Source of the DNA: Streptomyces sp. DSM 15324
GTDB taxonomy: Bacteria; Actinomycetota; Actinomycetes; Streptomycetales; Streptomycetaceae
Reading direction: 5' to 3'
Assembly (NCBI RefSeq): GCF_001514285.1
Contig: NZ_KQ949025.1
Coordinates: 732,559 to 796,558, forward strand
DNA length: 64,000 nucleotides
Position numbers and translations under genes: made by a program. The notes beneath the pieces were generated by a model that made no database searches, had not been told where the DNA came from, and saw only the letters and a list, made by a program, of their open reading frames with translations. Shown in pieces: positions 30,476 to 41,896 of this stretch (positions are counted from its first letter, which is position 1; every line of letters begins with the position of its first letter).

Positions 30476-32043
30476 TTGGCCGCCTCCACCTCGGGCCGGG
30501 GGTCCTTCTGATGTACGTCGGAGAGGGTCTGCTGGACCGCCGGGTTGACGATGTCCGTGAGCGGCTTCGGATAGACGCCCAGGAAGATCAGCAGCACGAT
30601 CAGCGGGGCGACGACCGCGAGCTCGCGCGCGCGGAGGTCGGGCATCGTGGAGACCTCGGCCTTCACCGGGCCCGTCATCGTCCGCTGGTAGAGGACGAGG
30701 GTGTACAGCGCGGCGAGCACGATGCCGAAGGTGGCGATGATGCCGATCGCCGGGTACCGCGAGAACGTGCCGACGAGGACCAGGAACTCGCTCACGAACG
30801 GTGCGAGCCCGGGCAGCGACAGGGTCGCCAGACCGCCGATCAGGAACGTGCCGGCGAGGACCGGGGCGACCTTCTGCACCCCGCCGTAGTCGGCGATGAG
30901 CCGCGAGCCGCGCCGGGAGATCAGGAAGCCGGCGACCAGCATCAGGGCGGCCGTCGAGATGCCGTGGTTGACCATGTAGAGCGTGGCGCCCGACTGGCCC
31001 TGGCTGGTCATCGCGAAGATCCCCATGATGATGAAGCCGAAGTGCGAGATCGAGGCGTAGGCCACCAGCCGCTTGATGTCGCGCTGGCCGACGGCGAGCA
31101 GCGCCCCGTAGACGATGCTGATCAGCGCGAGGACGAGGATCGCGGGCGTCGCCCACTTGCTGGCCTCCGGGAACAGCTGGAGGCAGAAGCGGAGCATCGC
31201 GAAGGTGCCCACCTTGTCGACGACCGCGGTGATGAGGACGGCGACCGGGGCGGTGGACTCCTGCATGGCGTTGGGCAGCCAGGTGTGCAGCGGCCACAGG
31301 GGCGCCTTCACCGCGAAGGCGAAGAAGAAGCCGAGGAAGAGCCAGCGTTCGGTGCTGGTCGCCATGTGCAGCGAGCCGCTCGCGCGGGCGTCGGCGATCT
31401 CGGTGAGCGAGAAGCTCCCGGCGACCACGTACAGCCCGATCACCGCGGCCAGCATGATCAGACCGCCGACCAGGTTGTACAGCAGGAACTTCACGGCCGC
31501 GTACGACCGCTGCGTGGACGCCGCCTGCTCGCCGTGCTCGTGGGCGCGGTCGCCGAAGCCGCCGATGAGGAAGTACATCGGGATGAGCATGGCTTCGAAG
31601 AAGATGTAGAAGAGGAAGACGTCGGTGGCCTCGAAGGAGAGGATCACCATCGCCTCGACGGCCAGGATCAGGGCGAAGAAGCCCTGCGTGGGCCGCCAGC
31701 GCCGACTGCCGGTCTCCAGCGGGTCGGCGTCGTGCCAGCCCGCCAGGATGATGAACGGGATCAGCAGCGCGGTGAGCGCGATGAGCGCGACCGCGATGCC
31801 GTCCACACCGAGTTCGTAGCGGACGCCGAAGTCCGCGATCCAGGCGTGGGACTCGGTGAGCTGGTAGCGGCTGCCGTCCGGGTCGAAGCGCACCAGGACG
31901 GCGATCGCCAGGGCGAGGGTGCCGAGCGAGACGAGCAGGGCCAGCGATTTGGCGGCATTGCGCCGGGCGGCCGGGACGGCGGCCGTGGCCACCGCCCCGA
32001 TCGCCGGGAGCGCGGCCGTCGCTGTCAGCAGAGGAAAGGACAT
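30472..32043 (-). CDS. nuoM: NADH-quinone oxidoreductase subunit M
   Basis: 523 residues with about fourteen membrane helices, the second antiporter-like subunit. Key blocks: the helix-5 Glu in FEAMLIPMYFLIGGFGD, the helix-7 Lys in FAFAVKAPLWPLHTWLPNAMQ, and RLVAYASISHFGFIIMGIFA. ATG at 32041-32043 (MSFPLLTATAALPA) follows [14 protein letters not shown] purines on the opposite side and lies five bases after nuoL. The frame open further upstream is a shadow of nuoL. It pumps protons together with NuoL and NuoN. Confidence 0.95.
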   Translation of the reverse strand: MSFPLLTATAALPAIGAVATAAVPAARRNAAKSLALLVSLGTLALAIAVLVRFDPDGSRYQLTESHAWIADFGVRYELGVDGIAVALIALTALLIPFIILAGWHDADPLETGSRRWRPTQGFFALILAVEAMVILSFEATDVFLFYIFFEAMLIPMYFLIGGFGDRAHEHGEQAASTQRSYAAVKFLLYNLVGGLIMLAAVIGLYVVAGSFSLTEIADARASGSLHMATSTERWLFLGFFFAFAVKAPLWPLHTWLPNAMQESTAPVAVLITAVVDKVGTFAMLRFCLQLFPEASKWATPAILVLALISIVYGALLAVGQRDIKRLVAYASISHFGFIIMGIFAMTSQGQSGATLYMVNHGISTAALMLVAGFLISRRGSRLIADYGGVQKVAPVLAGTFLIGGLATLSLPGLAPFVSEFLVLVGTFSRYPAIGIIATFGIVLAALYTLVLYQRTMTGPVKAEVSTMPDLRARELAVVAPLIVLLIFLGVYPKPLTDIVNPAVQQTLSDVHQKDPRPEVEAAK

Positions 32044-32048
32044 CGGTA

Positions 32049-34013
32049 TCAGACCGCCCTCATCAGCAGGGTCGCGGCGACGAGGAGCGCCGCACCGCCG
32101 AACATCGAGACCGCGTACGACCGCGCGAAGCCGTTCTGCAGTCGGCGCAGCCGTCCGGAGAGGCCGCCGACCGAGGCCGCCGTGCCGTTGACGACTCCGT
32201 CGACCAGGGTGTGGTCGACGTAGACCAGGGAGCGGGTGAGGTGCTCGCCGCCGCGGACCAGGACGACGTGGTTGAAGTCGTCCTGCAGCAGGTCGCGGCG
32301 GGCGGCCCGGGTGAGCAGCGACCCGCGCGGGGCGACGGCCGGGACCGGGCGGCGGCCGTACTGGGCGTAGGCCAGTCCGACGCCGACGACCAGGCACACG
32401 AGGGTCGCGGCCGTCACGGTGGCGGCGCTGACCGGCGAGTCACCCTCGCTGTGTCCGGTGACCGGCTCCAGCCAGTGCAGGAAGCGGTCGCCGAGGTGGA
32501 AGAAGAAGCCGCCGAACACCGATCCCACGGCCAGCACGACCATCGGGATCGTCATGATCTTGGGCGACTCGTGCGGGTGGGGCTCGGCGTGCTCGCCGTG
32601 GTGCTCCGCGGCGGGCTCGGCGCTGGGCGCCTGCGGGGACCGGGTGGGCTGGTTCCGCCAGCGCTCCTCGCCGAAGAACGTCATCAGCATCACGCGCGTC
32701 ATGTAGAACGCGGTGATGGCCGCGCCCAGGAGGGCCACGCCGCCGAGGATCCACCCCTGCGTGCCGCCCTTGGCGAAGGCGGCCTCGATGATCGCGTCCT
32801 TGGAGTAGAAACCGGAGAGGAACGGGAAGCCGATGATCGCCAGATAGCCGAGGCCGAAGGTGGCGAAGGTGACTGGCATGTATGTCCGGAGGCCGCCGTA
32901 CCTGCGCATGTCGACCTCGTCGTTCATGCCGTGCATCACGGAGCCCGCGCCGAGGAACAGCCCGGCCTTGAAGAAGCCGTGCGTCACCAGGTGCATGATC
33001 GCGAAGACGTAGCCGATCGGGCCGAGGCCGGCGGCCAGCACCATGTAGCCGATCTGCGACATGGTGGAGCCGGCCAGGGCCTTTTTGATGTCGTCCTTCG
33101 CGCAACCGACGATCGCACCGAACAGGAGGGTGACCGCTCCGACGACGGTGACGACGAGCTGGGCGTCGGGCGCGCCGTTGAAGATGGCCGCGGAGCGGAC
33201 GATCAGATAGACGCCCGCGGTCACCATCGTCGCCGCGTGGATGAGGGCGGAGACCGGCGTCGGGCCCTCCATGGCGTCCCCGAGCCAGGACTGCAGCGGT
33301 ACCTGGGCGGACTTGCCGCAGGCCGCGAGGAGCAGCATCAGGGCGATGGCGGTCAGCCGGCCCTCGCTCGCGTCGCCCGCGGCACCCGGCTCGCCCTCGG
33401 AGCCGAGCAGCGGGCCGAAGGCGAAGGTCCCGAAGGTGGTGAACATCAGCATGATGGCGATCGACAGGCCCATGTCGCCGACGCGGTTGACCAGGAACGC
33501 CTTCTTCGCCGCGGTGGCCGCGCTGGGCTTGTGCTGCCAGAAGCCGATGAGCAGGTAGGAGGCGAGACCGACGCCCTCCCAGCCGACGTACAGCAGCAGG
33601 TAGTTGTCGGCGAGGACGAGCAGCAGCATCGCCGCGAGGAAGAGGTTGAGGTAGCCGAAGAAGCGGCGGCGCCGCTCGTCGTGCTCCATGTACCCGACCG
33701 AGTACACGTGGATCAGCGAGCCGACGCCCGTGATCAGCAGCACGAACGTCATCGACAGCTGGTCGAGGCGGAAGGCGACGTCCGCCTGGAAGCCCTCGAC
33801 CGGGATCCAGGTGAACAGGTGCTGGGTGAGCGTCCGGTCGTCGGCGCTCCTGCTGAGCAGGTCAGCGAAGAGGACGACACCGAACACGAAGGAGACGGCC
33901 GCGAGGAGCGTGCCGATCCAATGGCCGACGGCGTCGAGCCGGCGGCCGCCGACCAGGAGGACGGCCGCTCCGAGCAGGGGCGCCGCGATCAGCAGCGCGA
34001 TCAGGTTCTCCAC
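32049..34013 (-). CDS. nuoL: NADH-quinone oxidoreductase subunit L
   Basis: 654 residues, the distal antiporter-like subunit with the long lateral helix at the C-terminus. Visible blocks: [38 protein letters not shown], the conserved Lys/His region [21 protein letters not shown], and [19 protein letters not shown] His/Glu-rich loop ([16 protein letters not shown]) lies before the last helices. Start ATG at 34013. The 15-base gap to nuoK is one of the few non-overlapping junctions in the operon. Confidence 0.95.
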   Translation of the reverse strand: MENLIALLIAAPLLGAAVLLVGGRRLDAVGHWIGTLLAAVSFVFGVVLFADLLSRSADDRTLTQHLFTWIPVEGFQADVAFRLDQLSMTFVLLITGVGSLIHVYSVGYMEHDERRRRFFGYLNLFLAAMLLLVLADNYLLLYVGWEGVGLASYLLIGFWQHKPSAATAAKKAFLVNRVGDMGLSIAIMLMFTTFGTFAFGPLLGSEGEPGAAGDASEGRLTAIALMLLLAACGKSAQVPLQSWLGDAMEGPTPVSALIHAATMVTAGVYLIVRSAAIFNGAPDAQLVVTVVGAVTLLFGAIVGCAKDDIKKALAGSTMSQIGYMVLAAGLGPIGYVFAIMHLVTHGFFKAGLFLGAGSVMHGMNDEVDMRRYGGLRTYMPVTFATFGLGYLAIIGFPFLSGFYSKDAIIEAAFAKGGTQGWILGGVALLGAAITAFYMTRVMLMTFFGEERWRNQPTRSPQAPSAEPAAEHHGEHAEPHPHESPKIMTIPMVVLAVGSVFGGFFFHLGDRFLHWLEPVTGHSEGDSPVSAATVTAATLVCLVVGVGLAYAQYGRRPVPAVAPRGSLLTRAARRDLLQDDFNHVVLVRGGEHLTRSLVYVDHTLVDGVVNGTAASVGGLSGRLRRLQNGFARSYAVSMFGGAALLVAATLLMRAV

Positions 34014-34028
34014 GATTCTTCCGACCCC

Positions 34029-34328
34029 TTACAGCTTCATCAGGCTGGCGTCGTCGACCGAGGCCGTGTGGCGGGAACGGAACAGCGACACGATGATCGC
34101 GAGTCCCACCACGACCTCCGCTGCGGCGACGACCATCGTGAAGAAGGCGATGATCTGGCCGTCGAGGTTGCCGTGCATCCGGGAGAAGGTGACGAACGCG
34201 AGGTTGCAGGCGTTGAGCATCAGCTCGATGCACATGAACACGACGATCGCGTTGCGCCTGATCAGCACGCCGGTCGCGCCGATCGTGAACAACAGAGCGG
34301 CGAGGTAGAGGTAGTTGACGGGGTTCAC
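34029..34328 (-). CDS. nuoK: NADH-quinone oxidoreductase subunit K
   Basis: 99 residues, three membrane helices, with the two Glu residues used in proton transfer in [15 protein letters not shown] and [17 protein letters not shown]. The length equals the family norm. The GTG start ([13 protein letters not shown]) shares four bases with the nuoJ stop. Confidence 0.95.
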   Translation of the reverse strand: MNPVNYLYLAALLFTIGATGVLIRRNAIVVFMCIELMLNACNLAFVTFSRMHGNLDGQIIAFFTMVVAAAEVVVGLAIIVSLFRSRHTASVDDASLMKL

Positions 34329-35179
34329 TTCGACGCCTCCTCGGTCCGCCGGGAGTTGCGCTCCGGGTGCGGCGGCTCGCTCCCGCCGCGCTCCAGCCGG
34401 TCCTGCGCGCGCTGTTCCAGTGCCTTGAGGTCGCTGAGCGCCTGGGTGGACACATCGCGGATCTGGCCCCGATCGCGCAGGGTGCTGCTGACCGTGAGCT
34501 CCGACGGGGTGCCGTCGGGCAGCAGGCCCGCGATGTCCACGGCGTTGTGCCGCGCGTACACGCCGGGCGCGGGCAGCGGCGGGACGTGCTTGCCTTCGCG
34601 GACGCGCTGTTCGGCCAGCTCGCGCTGGGTCTTCGCGCGCTCGGTGCGCTCGCGGTGGGTGAGCACCATGGCGCCGACGGCGGCCGTGATCAGCAGGGCG
34701 CCGGTGATCTCGAAGGCGAAGACGTACTTGGTGAAGATGAGGGCGGCGAGGCCCTCCACATTGCCGTTCGCGTTGGCCTGGGAGAGGCCGGTGAACTCGG
34801 TCAGGGAGGCGTGGCCGATGCCGCCGACCAGCAGGACGCCGAAGCCGAGGCCGCACACCAGGGCCAGCCAGCGCTGCCCCTTGATGGTTTCCTTCAGGGA
34901 GTCCGCCGCGGTGACGCCGACGAGCATCACCACGAACAGGAACAGCATCATGATGGCGCCGGTGTAGACGACGATCTGCACGATGCCCAGGAAGTAGGCG
35001 CCGTTGGCGAGGTAGAAGATCGCCAGGATGATCATGGTGCCGGCGAGGCAGAGCGCGCTGTGGACGGCCCTCTTCATGAAGACGGTGCACAGGGCGCCGA
35101 TCACGGCGACGGTGCCGAGGACCCAGAACTGGAAGGCCTCTCCCGTGGAGGTGGAGTAGGCGGCGAGTTGTGCGCTCAT
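34325..35179 (-). CDS. nuoJ: NADH-quinone oxidoreductase subunit J
   Basis: 284 residues. Five membrane helices in the first 180 residues, including the pi-bulge helix [19 protein letters not shown] that gates proton movement. The last 100 residues are hydrophilic ([20 protein letters not shown] to the end, Arg/Glu-rich). E. coli NuoJ is about 184 residues; the cytoplasmic tail is an actinomycete-type extension of unknown role. The ATG at 35177-35179 overlaps the nuoI stop by four bases. Confidence 0.94.
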   Translation of the reverse strand: MSAQLAAYSTSTGEAFQFWVLGTVAVIGALCTVFMKRAVHSALCLAGTMIILAIFYLANGAYFLGIVQIVVYTGAIMMLFLFVVMLVGVTAADSLKETIKGQRWLALVCGLGFGVLLVGGIGHASLTEFTGLSQANANGNVEGLAALIFTKYVFAFEITGALLITAAVGAMVLTHRERTERAKTQRELAEQRVREGKHVPPLPAPGVYARHNAVDIAGLLPDGTPSELTVSSTLRDRGQIRDVSTQALSDLKALEQRAQDRLERGGSEPPHPERNSRRTEEASK

Positions 35180-35826
35180 CGGCGGGTCACCTCCTCCGAG
35201 GCCGGCTCGCCCTCGCCGAAGGTGGTGGCGGCCTCCTGCGGGACCTCGCCCTGGGAGACGGCCACCTGGCGCTCGGTGCCGGGCGCGGCCTCGGTCACCA
35301 GGCCCCGGTAGTAGTCCTGTTCGTCGGTCCCGGGGTAGATCGCGTGCGGCGAGTCGACCATGCCGTCCTCGAGGCCGGCCAGCAGCTGCTCCTTGGTGTA
35401 GATCAGGTTGGCGCGGCTGGAGTCGGCGAGCTCGAACTCGTTCGTCATCGTGAGCGCGCGCGTGGGGCAGGCCTCGATACACAGGCCGCACAGGATGCAG
35501 CGGGCGTAGTTGATCTGGTACACGCGCCCGTACCGCTCGCCCGGCGAGTAGCGCTCCTCGTCGGTGTTGTCCGCGCCCTCGACGTAGATCGCGTCGGCGG
35601 GACAGGCCCAGGCGCACAGCTCGCAGCCGACGCACTTCTCCAGGCCGTCCGGATGGCGGTTGAGCTGGTGCCGTCCGTGGAACCGCGGGGCGGTGGTCTT
35701 CTTCTGCTCCGGGTACTGCTCGGTCAGCCGCTTCTTGAACATGGCCTTGAAGGTCACGCCGAAGCCGGCCACGGGGTTCTGGAAGCCGGGGTTCGTCTGC
35801 CCGGTCTCCTTCGGCTCCTCAGCCAT
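35176..35826 (-). CDS. nuoI: NADH-quinone oxidoreductase subunit I
   Basis: 216 residues, carrying two 4Fe-4S clusters (N6a/N6b). The ligands are in [16 protein letters not shown] and [19 protein letters not shown] 35824-35826 ([10 protein letters not shown]) is chosen because AAGGAGG lies before it and it overlaps the nuoH stop by eight bases. The longer frame would add 20 residues inside nuoH. The acidic C-terminal tail ([10 protein letters not shown]) is longer than in E. coli. Confidence 0.95.
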   Translation of the reverse strand: MAEEPKETGQTNPGFQNPVAGFGVTFKAMFKKRLTEQYPEQKKTTAPRFHGRHQLNRHPDGLEKCVGCELCAWACPADAIYVEGADNTDEERYSPGERYGRVYQINYARCILCGLCIEACPTRALTMTNEFELADSSRANLIYTKEQLLAGLEDGMVDSPHAIYPGTDEQDYYRGLVTEAAPGTERQVAVSQGEVPQEAATTFGEGEPASEEVTRR

Positions 35827-37180
35827 CGGACGCCTCCTTTCCATCCAGCGATCCGTCACTGACAGTGTCCGACCCACCACTGACAATCAGCTCCCGCTCC
35901 CGGCGCGGACGGCGCCTGGGCACCGCGGGAAGCTCCTGTCCGGGCAGCGGAGGTACGGGGAACCCGCCCGCCATCGGGTCGAAACCGGCGGGCTCGGCGG
36001 GGGCCTGGGCCGCCTTCGCGCCGCCGCGGAACATGTCCACGACGAAGGAGAGCAGCAGCAGGGTCAGCACACCGCCGCCGACGTAGAGGGCGATCTCGGC
36101 GAAGTCGTAGTTCTCGTTGCGCAGGGTCCGTACGGTCGCGACGAGCATCAGCCAGGTCACCGACACCGGGATGAGGACCTTCCAGCCGAGCTTCATCAGC
36201 TGGTCGTAGCGGACGCGGGGGAGCGTGCCGCGCAGCCAGATGAAGAAGAACAGCAGCAGCTGGACCTTGACGACGAACCAGAGCATCGGCCACCAGCCGT
36301 GGTTCGCGCCCTCCCAGAAGCCGCTGATCGGCCAGGGGGCCCGCCAGCCGCCCAGGAAGAGCGTGGTGGCCACGGCCGAGACGGTCACCATGTTGACGTA
36401 CTCGGCGAGCATGAACATCGCGAACTTGATCGACGAGTACTCGGTGTTGAAGCCGCCGACCAGGTCGCCCTCGGACTCCGGCATGTCGAAGGGGGCGCGG
36501 TTCGTCTCCCCGACCATGGTGACGATGTAGAGGACGAACGAGACCGGCAGCAGGAGGATGTACCAGCGGTCCGTCTGCTGCTCGACGATCGTCGACGTCG
36601 ACATCGACCCGGAGTAGAGGAACACCGAGGCGAACGCGGCGCCCATGGCGATCTCGTACGAGATCATCTGCGCGCACGAGCGCAGACCGCCCAGGAGCGG
36701 ATAGGTGGATCCGGAGCTCCAGCCCGCCAGGACGATGCCGTAGATGCCGACCGAGGCGACCGCGAGGATGTACAGCATCGCGATCGGCAGGTCGGTGAGC
36801 TGCATCGTGGTGCGCTGGCCGAAGATCGAGATCTCGTTGTCGGCCGGGCCGAAGGGGATCACCGCGATCGCCATGAAGGCCGGGATGGCCGCGACGATCG
36901 GCGCCAGGACGTAGACCACCTTGTCGGCGCGCTTGACGATGATGTCTTCCTTCAGCATCAGCTTGATGCCGTCGGCCAGCGACTGGAGCATGCCCCAGGG
37001 GCCGTGCCGGTTGGGGCCGATGCGCAGCTGCATCCAGGCGACGACCTTGCGCTCCCAGACGATGGAGAACAGCACCGTCACCATCAGGAAGGCGAAGCAG
37101 AACACCGCCTTGACGACGACCAGCCACCAGGGGTCGCGGCCGAACATCGAGAGGTCTTCAGCGGCGAAGTACGGGCTCAT
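35819..37180 (-). CDS. nuoH: NADH-quinone oxidoreductase subunit H
   Basis: 453 residues. Eight or nine membrane helices, the subunit lining the quinone tunnel. Family blocks: [41 protein letters not shown], and the loop [21 protein letters not shown] (given in parts), with a conserved Glu-rich stretch. The C-terminal 60 residues ([18 protein letters not shown] onward) are a Pro/Arg-rich extension absent from E. coli. ATG at 37178-37180 shares four bases with the nuoG stop. Confidence 0.95.
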   Translation of the reverse strand: MSPYFAAEDLSMFGRDPWWLVVVKAVFCFAFLMVTVLFSIVWERKVVAWMQLRIGPNRHGPWGMLQSLADGIKLMLKEDIIVKRADKVVYVLAPIVAAIPAFMAIAVIPFGPADNEISIFGQRTTMQLTDLPIAMLYILAVASVGIYGIVLAGWSSGSTYPLLGGLRSCAQMISYEIAMGAAFASVFLYSGSMSTSTIVEQQTDRWYILLLPVSFVLYIVTMVGETNRAPFDMPESEGDLVGGFNTEYSSIKFAMFMLAEYVNMVTVSAVATTLFLGGWRAPWPISGFWEGANHGWWPMLWFVVKVQLLLFFFIWLRGTLPRVRYDQLMKLGWKVLIPVSVTWLMLVATVRTLRNENYDFAEIALYVGGGVLTLLLLSFVVDMFRGGAKAAQAPAEPAGFDPMAGGFPVPPLPGQELPAVPRRRPRRERELIVSGGSDTVSDGSLDGKEASDG

Positions 37181-39681
37181 GCCTCCACCTCCTGGGGGGT
37201 CTCGGCGGCGGGCGTCGCCGGACCGATGCGGACGAGGGAGCCGGGCCGGGCCCCGGTGTCGGAGGCGACGCCGCCGCCGGCGGAGTTCAGCGGGAGCCAG
37301 ACGACCCGGTCGGGCATCTCGGTGACCTGGAGCGGGAGTTCGACGACACCCCGAGGGCCGGTCACGGCGAGGACGTCGCCGTCCTTCACCCCGGCCTCCG
37401 CGGCGGTCGCCGCCGACACGCGTGCGCGTGCCGCGTGCCGTGTGCCGGCGAGCGCCTCGTCGCCGTCCTGCAGCCGCCCCTGGTCCAGCAGCAGCCGGTG
37501 TCCGGCGAGCACGGCCTCGCCCGCGGCGGGCCTCGGCAGGACGCCGGAGGTCTCGCGGGGTTCGGTGGCGCGCGCCCCGTCCCAGGCGCCGAGCCGGTCC
37601 AGCTCCGCGCGCGTGGTGCGCAGGTCCGGCAGGCCCAGATGGACGTCCATGGCGTCGGCGAGCATCTGGAGCACGCGCGCGTCGGACGGGGCCGACCGGC
37701 GGGTCATCTGGTCGGGCTTGAGCGCGGCCTCGAAGAAGCGGACCCGGCCCTCCCAGTTGAGGAACGCGCCCGGCTTCTCGGCGACCGCGGCCACCGGCAG
37801 CACGACGTCGGCGAGCCGGGTGACCTCGCTGGGCCGCAGCTCCAGCGAGACGACGAACCCGGCCTCGGCGAGCGCCTCACGCGCGCGTGCCGGGTCGGGC
37901 AGGTCGGCGACCTCCACCCCCGCGACGAGCAGTGCCTGCAAAGCCCCGGAGGCGGCGTCCTCGATGATCTGGCCGGTGTCCCTGCCGTGCCGGTGCGGGA
38001 GCTCGGCGAGACCCCAGGCGGCCGCGACCTCCTCACGCGCGCGCGGGTCGGTCGCCGGACGCCCGCCCGGCAGCAGCGAGGGCAGCGCACCCGCCTCGAT
38101 CGCGCCCCGCTCCCCGGCCCGGCGCGGGATCCACACCAGCAAGGCCCCGGTGGCGTCGGCGGCCCGTACGGCGGCCGTCAGACCGCCGGCCACACTCGCC
38201 AGCCGCTCCCCCACGACGATCACCGCGCCCGCGCCGCGGAGCGCCTCGGCGGCCTTGCCGCCCTCCTCCTCCAGGCCGACCCCGCCGGCCAGCGCGTCCA
38301 GCCACTCGGTCTCGGTGCCCGGAGCGGCCGGCAGCAGGGTGCCGCCCGCCTTCTCCAGGCCCCGTGTGGCGTGCGTGGCCAGCGAGAACACCTTCTGACC
38401 GTGCTTGCGCCAGGCCTTGCGCAGCCGCAGGAAGACGCCGGGAGCCTCCTCCTCCGACTCGAAGCCGACCAGCAGGACGGCGGGCGCCTTCTCCAGCGAG
38501 GCGTACGTGACGCCCGTACCGTCGAGGTCACGGCCGCGTCCGGCGACCCGCGCCGCGAGGAAGTCGGCCTCCTCGGCGCTGTGCACGCGCGCGCGGAAGT
38601 CGATGTCGTGGGTGTCGAGCGCCACGCGCGCGAACTTGCTGTACGCGTACGCGTCCTCGACGGTGAGCCGGCCGCCGGTCAGGACGCCGGTCCTGCCGCG
38701 CGAGGCGAGCAGCCCCTGCGCGGCGATCTGGAGCGCCTCCGGCCAGGACGCCGGTTCCAGGTCGCCCTCGGCGTTGCGCACCAGGGGCGTCTCCAGGCGG
38801 TCGCGCTGCTGCGCGTACCGGAACCCGAAGCGCCCCTTGTCGCAGATCCACTCCTCGTTGACCTCGGGGTCCGGGGCCGCCAGACGCCGCATGACCTTGC
38901 CGCGCCGGTGGTCGGTGCGGGTGGCGCAGCCGCCGGAGCAGTGCTCGCACACCGAGTGCGAGGAGACGAGGTCGAAGGGGCGGGAGCGGAAGCGGTACGC
39001 CGCCGAGGTCAGCGCGCCGACCGGACAGATCTGGATGGTGTTGCCGGAGAAGTACGACTCGAACGGGTCGCCCTCACCGGTGCCGACCTGCTGCAGCGCG
39101 CCCCGCTCGATCAGCTCGATCATCGGGTCGCCCGCGACCTGGTTGGAGAACCGGGTGCAGCGGGCGCACAGCACGCACCGCTCGCGGTCGAGCAGCACCT
39201 GGGTCGAGATCGGGACCGGCTTCTCGTACGTCCGCTTGCGGCCCTCGAACCGGGACTCCGCCTGGCCGTGGGACATCGCCTGGTTCTGCAGGGGGCACTC
39301 GCCGCCCTTGTCGCAGACCGGGCAGTCCAGCGGGTGGTTGATGAGGAGCAGCTCCATCACGCCGTGCTGCGCCTTCTCCGCCACGGGCGAGGTGAGATGG
39401 GTCTTCACCACCATCCCGTCCGTGCAGGTGATGGTGCAGGACGCCATCGGCTTGCGCTGGCCCTCGACCTCGACGATGCACTGGCGGCAGGCGCCGGCCG
39501 GGTCGAGGAGGGGGTGGTCGCAGAAGCGGGGGATCTCGATGCCGAGCTGTTCGGCGGCCCGGATGACCAGGGTGCCCTTGGGCACGCTGATCTCGGCTCC
39601 GTCGATTGTCAGCGTGACGAGATCCTCCGGCGGGACCGCCGCCTCTCCCCCTCCCGTGGGAGCGCTGGTGGTCACGGTCAT
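37177..39681 (-). CDS. nuoG: NADH-quinone oxidoreductase subunit G
   Basis: 834 residues, the large peripheral-arm subunit. N-terminal 2Fe-2S domain: [20 protein letters not shown]. Then the His/Cys-liganded 4Fe-4S in [19 protein letters not shown] and the cluster motif [10 protein letters not shown]. The next cluster is in [18 protein letters not shown], followed by a molybdopterin-oxidoreductase-like but cofactor-free domain to the end. It passes electrons from NuoE/NuoF to NuoI. ATG 39681 overlaps nuoF by four bases. Confidence 0.95.
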   Translation of the reverse strand: MTVTTSAPTGGGEAAVPPEDLVTLTIDGAEISVPKGTLVIRAAEQLGIEIPRFCDHPLLDPAGACRQCIVEVEGQRKPMASCTITCTDGMVVKTHLTSPVAEKAQHGVMELLLINHPLDCPVCDKGGECPLQNQAMSHGQAESRFEGRKRTYEKPVPISTQVLLDRERCVLCARCTRFSNQVAGDPMIELIERGALQQVGTGEGDPFESYFSGNTIQICPVGALTSAAYRFRSRPFDLVSSHSVCEHCSGGCATRTDHRRGKVMRRLAAPDPEVNEEWICDKGRFGFRYAQQRDRLETPLVRNAEGDLEPASWPEALQIAAQGLLASRGRTGVLTGGRLTVEDAYAYSKFARVALDTHDIDFRARVHSAEEADFLAARVAGRGRDLDGTGVTYASLEKAPAVLLVGFESEEEAPGVFLRLRKAWRKHGQKVFSLATHATRGLEKAGGTLLPAAPGTETEWLDALAGGVGLEEEGGKAAEALRGAGAVIVVGERLASVAGGLTAAVRAADATGALLVWIPRRAGERGAIEAGALPSLLPGGRPATDPRAREEVAAAWGLAELPHRHGRDTGQIIEDAASGALQALLVAGVEVADLPDPARAREALAEAGFVVSLELRPSEVTRLADVVLPVAAVAEKPGAFLNWEGRVRFFEAALKPDQMTRRSAPSDARVLQMLADAMDVHLGLPDLRTTRAELDRLGAWDGARATEPRETSGVLPRPAAGEAVLAGHRLLLDQGRLQDGDEALAGTRHAARARVSAATAAEAGVKDGDVLAVTGPRGVVELPLQVTEMPDRVVWLPLNSAGGGVASDTGARPGSLVRIGPATPAAETPQEVEA

Positions 39682-41024
39682 GCGTTCACCTCCGGGCGGT
39701 CGGCCCAGGCCGTCGACTTCGCCGGGTCGAAGGGGCAGCCCCGGCCGGTGATGTGCTGCTCGTACTCCTCGCGGAAGTACTTGAGCGAGGAGAAGATCGG
39801 CGAGGCGGCGCCGTCGCCGAGGGCGCAGAACGACTTGCCGTTGATGTTGTCGGCGATGTCGTTCAGCTTGTCGAGGTCGGAGAGCACGCCCTTGCCGGCC
39901 TCGATGTCACGGAGCAACTGCACGAGCCAGTACGTGCCTTCCCGGCAGGGGGTGCACTTGCCGCAGGACTCGTGGGCGTAGAACTCGGTCCAGCGGGTGA
40001 CGGCGCGCACCACGCACGTCGTCTCGTCGAAGCACTGGAGTGCTTTGGTGCCGAGCATGGAACCCGCGGCACCCACTCCTTCGTAGTCCAGAGGGACGTC
40101 GAGGTGCTCCTCGGTGAACATCGGGGTCGAGGAGCCGCCCGGCGTCCAGAACTTCAGGCGGTGGCCCGGTCGCATGCCGCCGCTCATCTCCAGGAGCTGG
40201 CGGAGGGTGATGCCGAGCGGGGCCTCGTACTGGCCGGGGCGGGCGACATGGCCGCTGAGCGAGTAGAGCGTGAAGCCCGGGGACTTCTCGCTGCCCATCG
40301 CCCTGAACCATTCCTTCCCCCGGTGCAGGATCGCGGGAACCGAAGCGATCGACTCGACGTTGTTCACCACAGTCGGGCACGCATAGAGGCCCGCGACCGC
40401 CGGGAAAGGGGGACGGAGCCGCGGTTGACCACGGCGGCCTTCGAGCGAGTCGAGCAGCGCGGTCTCCTCACCGCAGATGTACGCGCCGGCGCCGGCGTGC
40501 ACGGTGAGTTCGAGGTCGAGTCCGCTGCCCAGGATGTTCTCGCCGAGGTAGCCCGCCGCGCGGGCCTCGCGCACGGCCTCGTGCAACCGCCGCAGAACGG
40601 GGACGACTTCACCCCGCAGATAGATGAAGGCATGCGACGACCTGATGGCGTAACACGCGATCACGATGCCCTCGATGAGGCTATGCGGGTTCGCGAAGAG
40701 GAGCGGGATGTCCTTGCAGGTGCCCGGCTCCGATTCGTCGGCGTTGACAACTAGATAGTGCGGCTTTCCATCACCCTGCGGGATGAACTGCCATTTCATC
40801 CCGGTCGGGAATCCCGCGCCGCCGCGCCCGCGCAGACCGGAGTCCTTGACGTACGCGATCACTTCGTCGGGGGACATGGCGAGCGCCTTGCGGAGTCCCT
40901 CGTACCCCTCGTGCCTTCGGTAGACGTCCAGTGACCAGGACCTCTCCTCGTCCCAGAAGGCCGACAGCACGGGTGCGAGCAGCTTCTCGGGGCTGCTGCC
41001 TTTCAGCTCGGGTGCCAAGGTCAT
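39678..41024 (-). CDS. nuoF: NADH-quinone oxidoreductase subunit F
   Basis: 448 residues, the NADH-oxidising subunit with FMN and a 4Fe-4S cluster. FMN/NADH-binding block [17 protein letters not shown] and [16 protein letters not shown]. The cluster motif near the C-terminus is [15 protein letters not shown], with a further Cys in [11 protein letters not shown]. All ligands are intact. Start ATG at 41024, overlapping nuoE by four bases. Confidence 0.96.
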   Translation of the reverse strand: MTLAPELKGSSPEKLLAPVLSAFWDEERSWSLDVYRRHEGYEGLRKALAMSPDEVIAYVKDSGLRGRGGAGFPTGMKWQFIPQGDGKPHYLVVNADESEPGTCKDIPLLFANPHSLIEGIVIACYAIRSSHAFIYLRGEVVPVLRRLHEAVREARAAGYLGENILGSGLDLELTVHAGAGAYICGEETALLDSLEGRRGQPRLRPPFPAVAGLYACPTVVNNVESIASVPAILHRGKEWFRAMGSEKSPGFTLYSLSGHVARPGQYEAPLGITLRQLLEMSGGMRPGHRLKFWTPGGSSTPMFTEEHLDVPLDYEGVGAAGSMLGTKALQCFDETTCVVRAVTRWTEFYAHESCGKCTPCREGTYWLVQLLRDIEAGKGVLSDLDKLNDIADNINGKSFCALGDGAASPIFSSLKYFREEYEQHITGRGCPFDPAKSTAWADRPEVNA

Positions 41025-41896
41025 CCCTCCCCCTCCTCGGCGGCGGGCCCTGCCGGATGGGCGGGGTCGGAGGCCGACGTGTCCTGTGGCGCGTCATGTG
41101 AACTGAGGTGCTCGGCCGGCGAGGGCTCGTGCACCGGCCTGTCCTGCGGCTCGTCGTACGGGCCGCCGTCCCGTGGATGGACCACGCGCGCGGGTGCGGC
41201 CTCTCCCCTTGCCAGGCGAAGGCCCACCAGCGACGCCGGTCCCGCACTGCCGCTCGCCTCGACGGCCCCTGGCCGCTCGTCGGGGAAGCCGGCCAGAATC
41301 CGCGCGGTGTCCTTGAAGGTGCACAGCGGCGCCCCGCGCGTGGGCGACACGGTGGCTCCGCCCCGCAGGTCGTCCACCAGGCGCTTGGCGCTCTGCACGG
41401 TCTGGTTGTCGAAGAACTCCCAGTTGACCATCACGACCGGCGCGAAGTCGCAGGCCGCGTTGCACTCGATGTGCTCCAGGGTGATCTTTCCGTCGTCGGT
41501 GGTCTCTCCGTTGCCGACGCCGAGGTACTCCTGGAGCGCCTCGAAGATCGCGTCGCCGCCCATCACCGCGCACAGGGTGTTGGTGCAGACGCCCACCTGG
41601 TAGTCGCCGCTCTCGCGGCGGCGGTACATGGTGTAGAAGGTGGCGACCGCGGTGACCTCGGCCGTGGTCAGGCCGAGGACGTCCGCGCAGAACCGCATCC
41701 CGGTGCGCGTGACGTGTCCCTCCTCCGACTGCACGAGATGCAGCAACGGCAGGAGCGCGGACCGGGAGTCGGGGTAGCGCGCGACGATCTCGCGCGCGTC
41801 CGCCTCCAGCCGGGCCCGGACGTCGTCCGGGTAGGCGGGCGCGGGCAGTTCGGGCATGCCCAGGCTGACGCCCCGCTCGGAAGAAGAGGTGGTCAC
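41021..41896 (-). CDS. nuoE: NADH-quinone oxidoreductase subunit E
   Basis: 291 residues. Thioredoxin-like 2Fe-2S (N1a) domain in residues about 20-190; ligands in [14 protein letters not shown] and [15 protein letters not shown]. The remaining 100 residues are a Pro/Ser/Glu-rich tail ([20 protein letters not shown] and so on), much longer than in E. coli NuoE (166 residues). The GTG start at 41894-41896 ([18 protein letters not shown]) shares four bases with the nuoD stop. Confidence 0.95.
   Translation of the reverse strand: MTTSSSERGVSLGMPELPAPAYPDDVRARLEADAREIVARYPDSRSALLPLLHLVQSEEGHVTRTGMRFCADVLGLTTAEVTAVATFYTMYRRRESGDYQVGVCTNTLCAVMGGDAIFEALQEYLGVGNGETTDDGKITLEHIECNAACDFAPVVMVNWEFFDNQTVQSAKRLVDDLRGGATVSPTRGAPLCTFKDTARILAGFPDERPGAVEASGSAGPASLVGLRLARGEAAPARVVHPRDGGPYDEPQDRPVHEPSPAEHLSSHDAPQDTSASDPAHPAGPAAEEGEG

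Noticed and set aside
30301..34967. Very long plus-strand open frames across the nuo operon
   Set aside because: They mirror the codon pattern of nuoL, nuoM, nuoJ and nuoK and translate into His/Glu/Arg/Gly-rich sequence without any domain.
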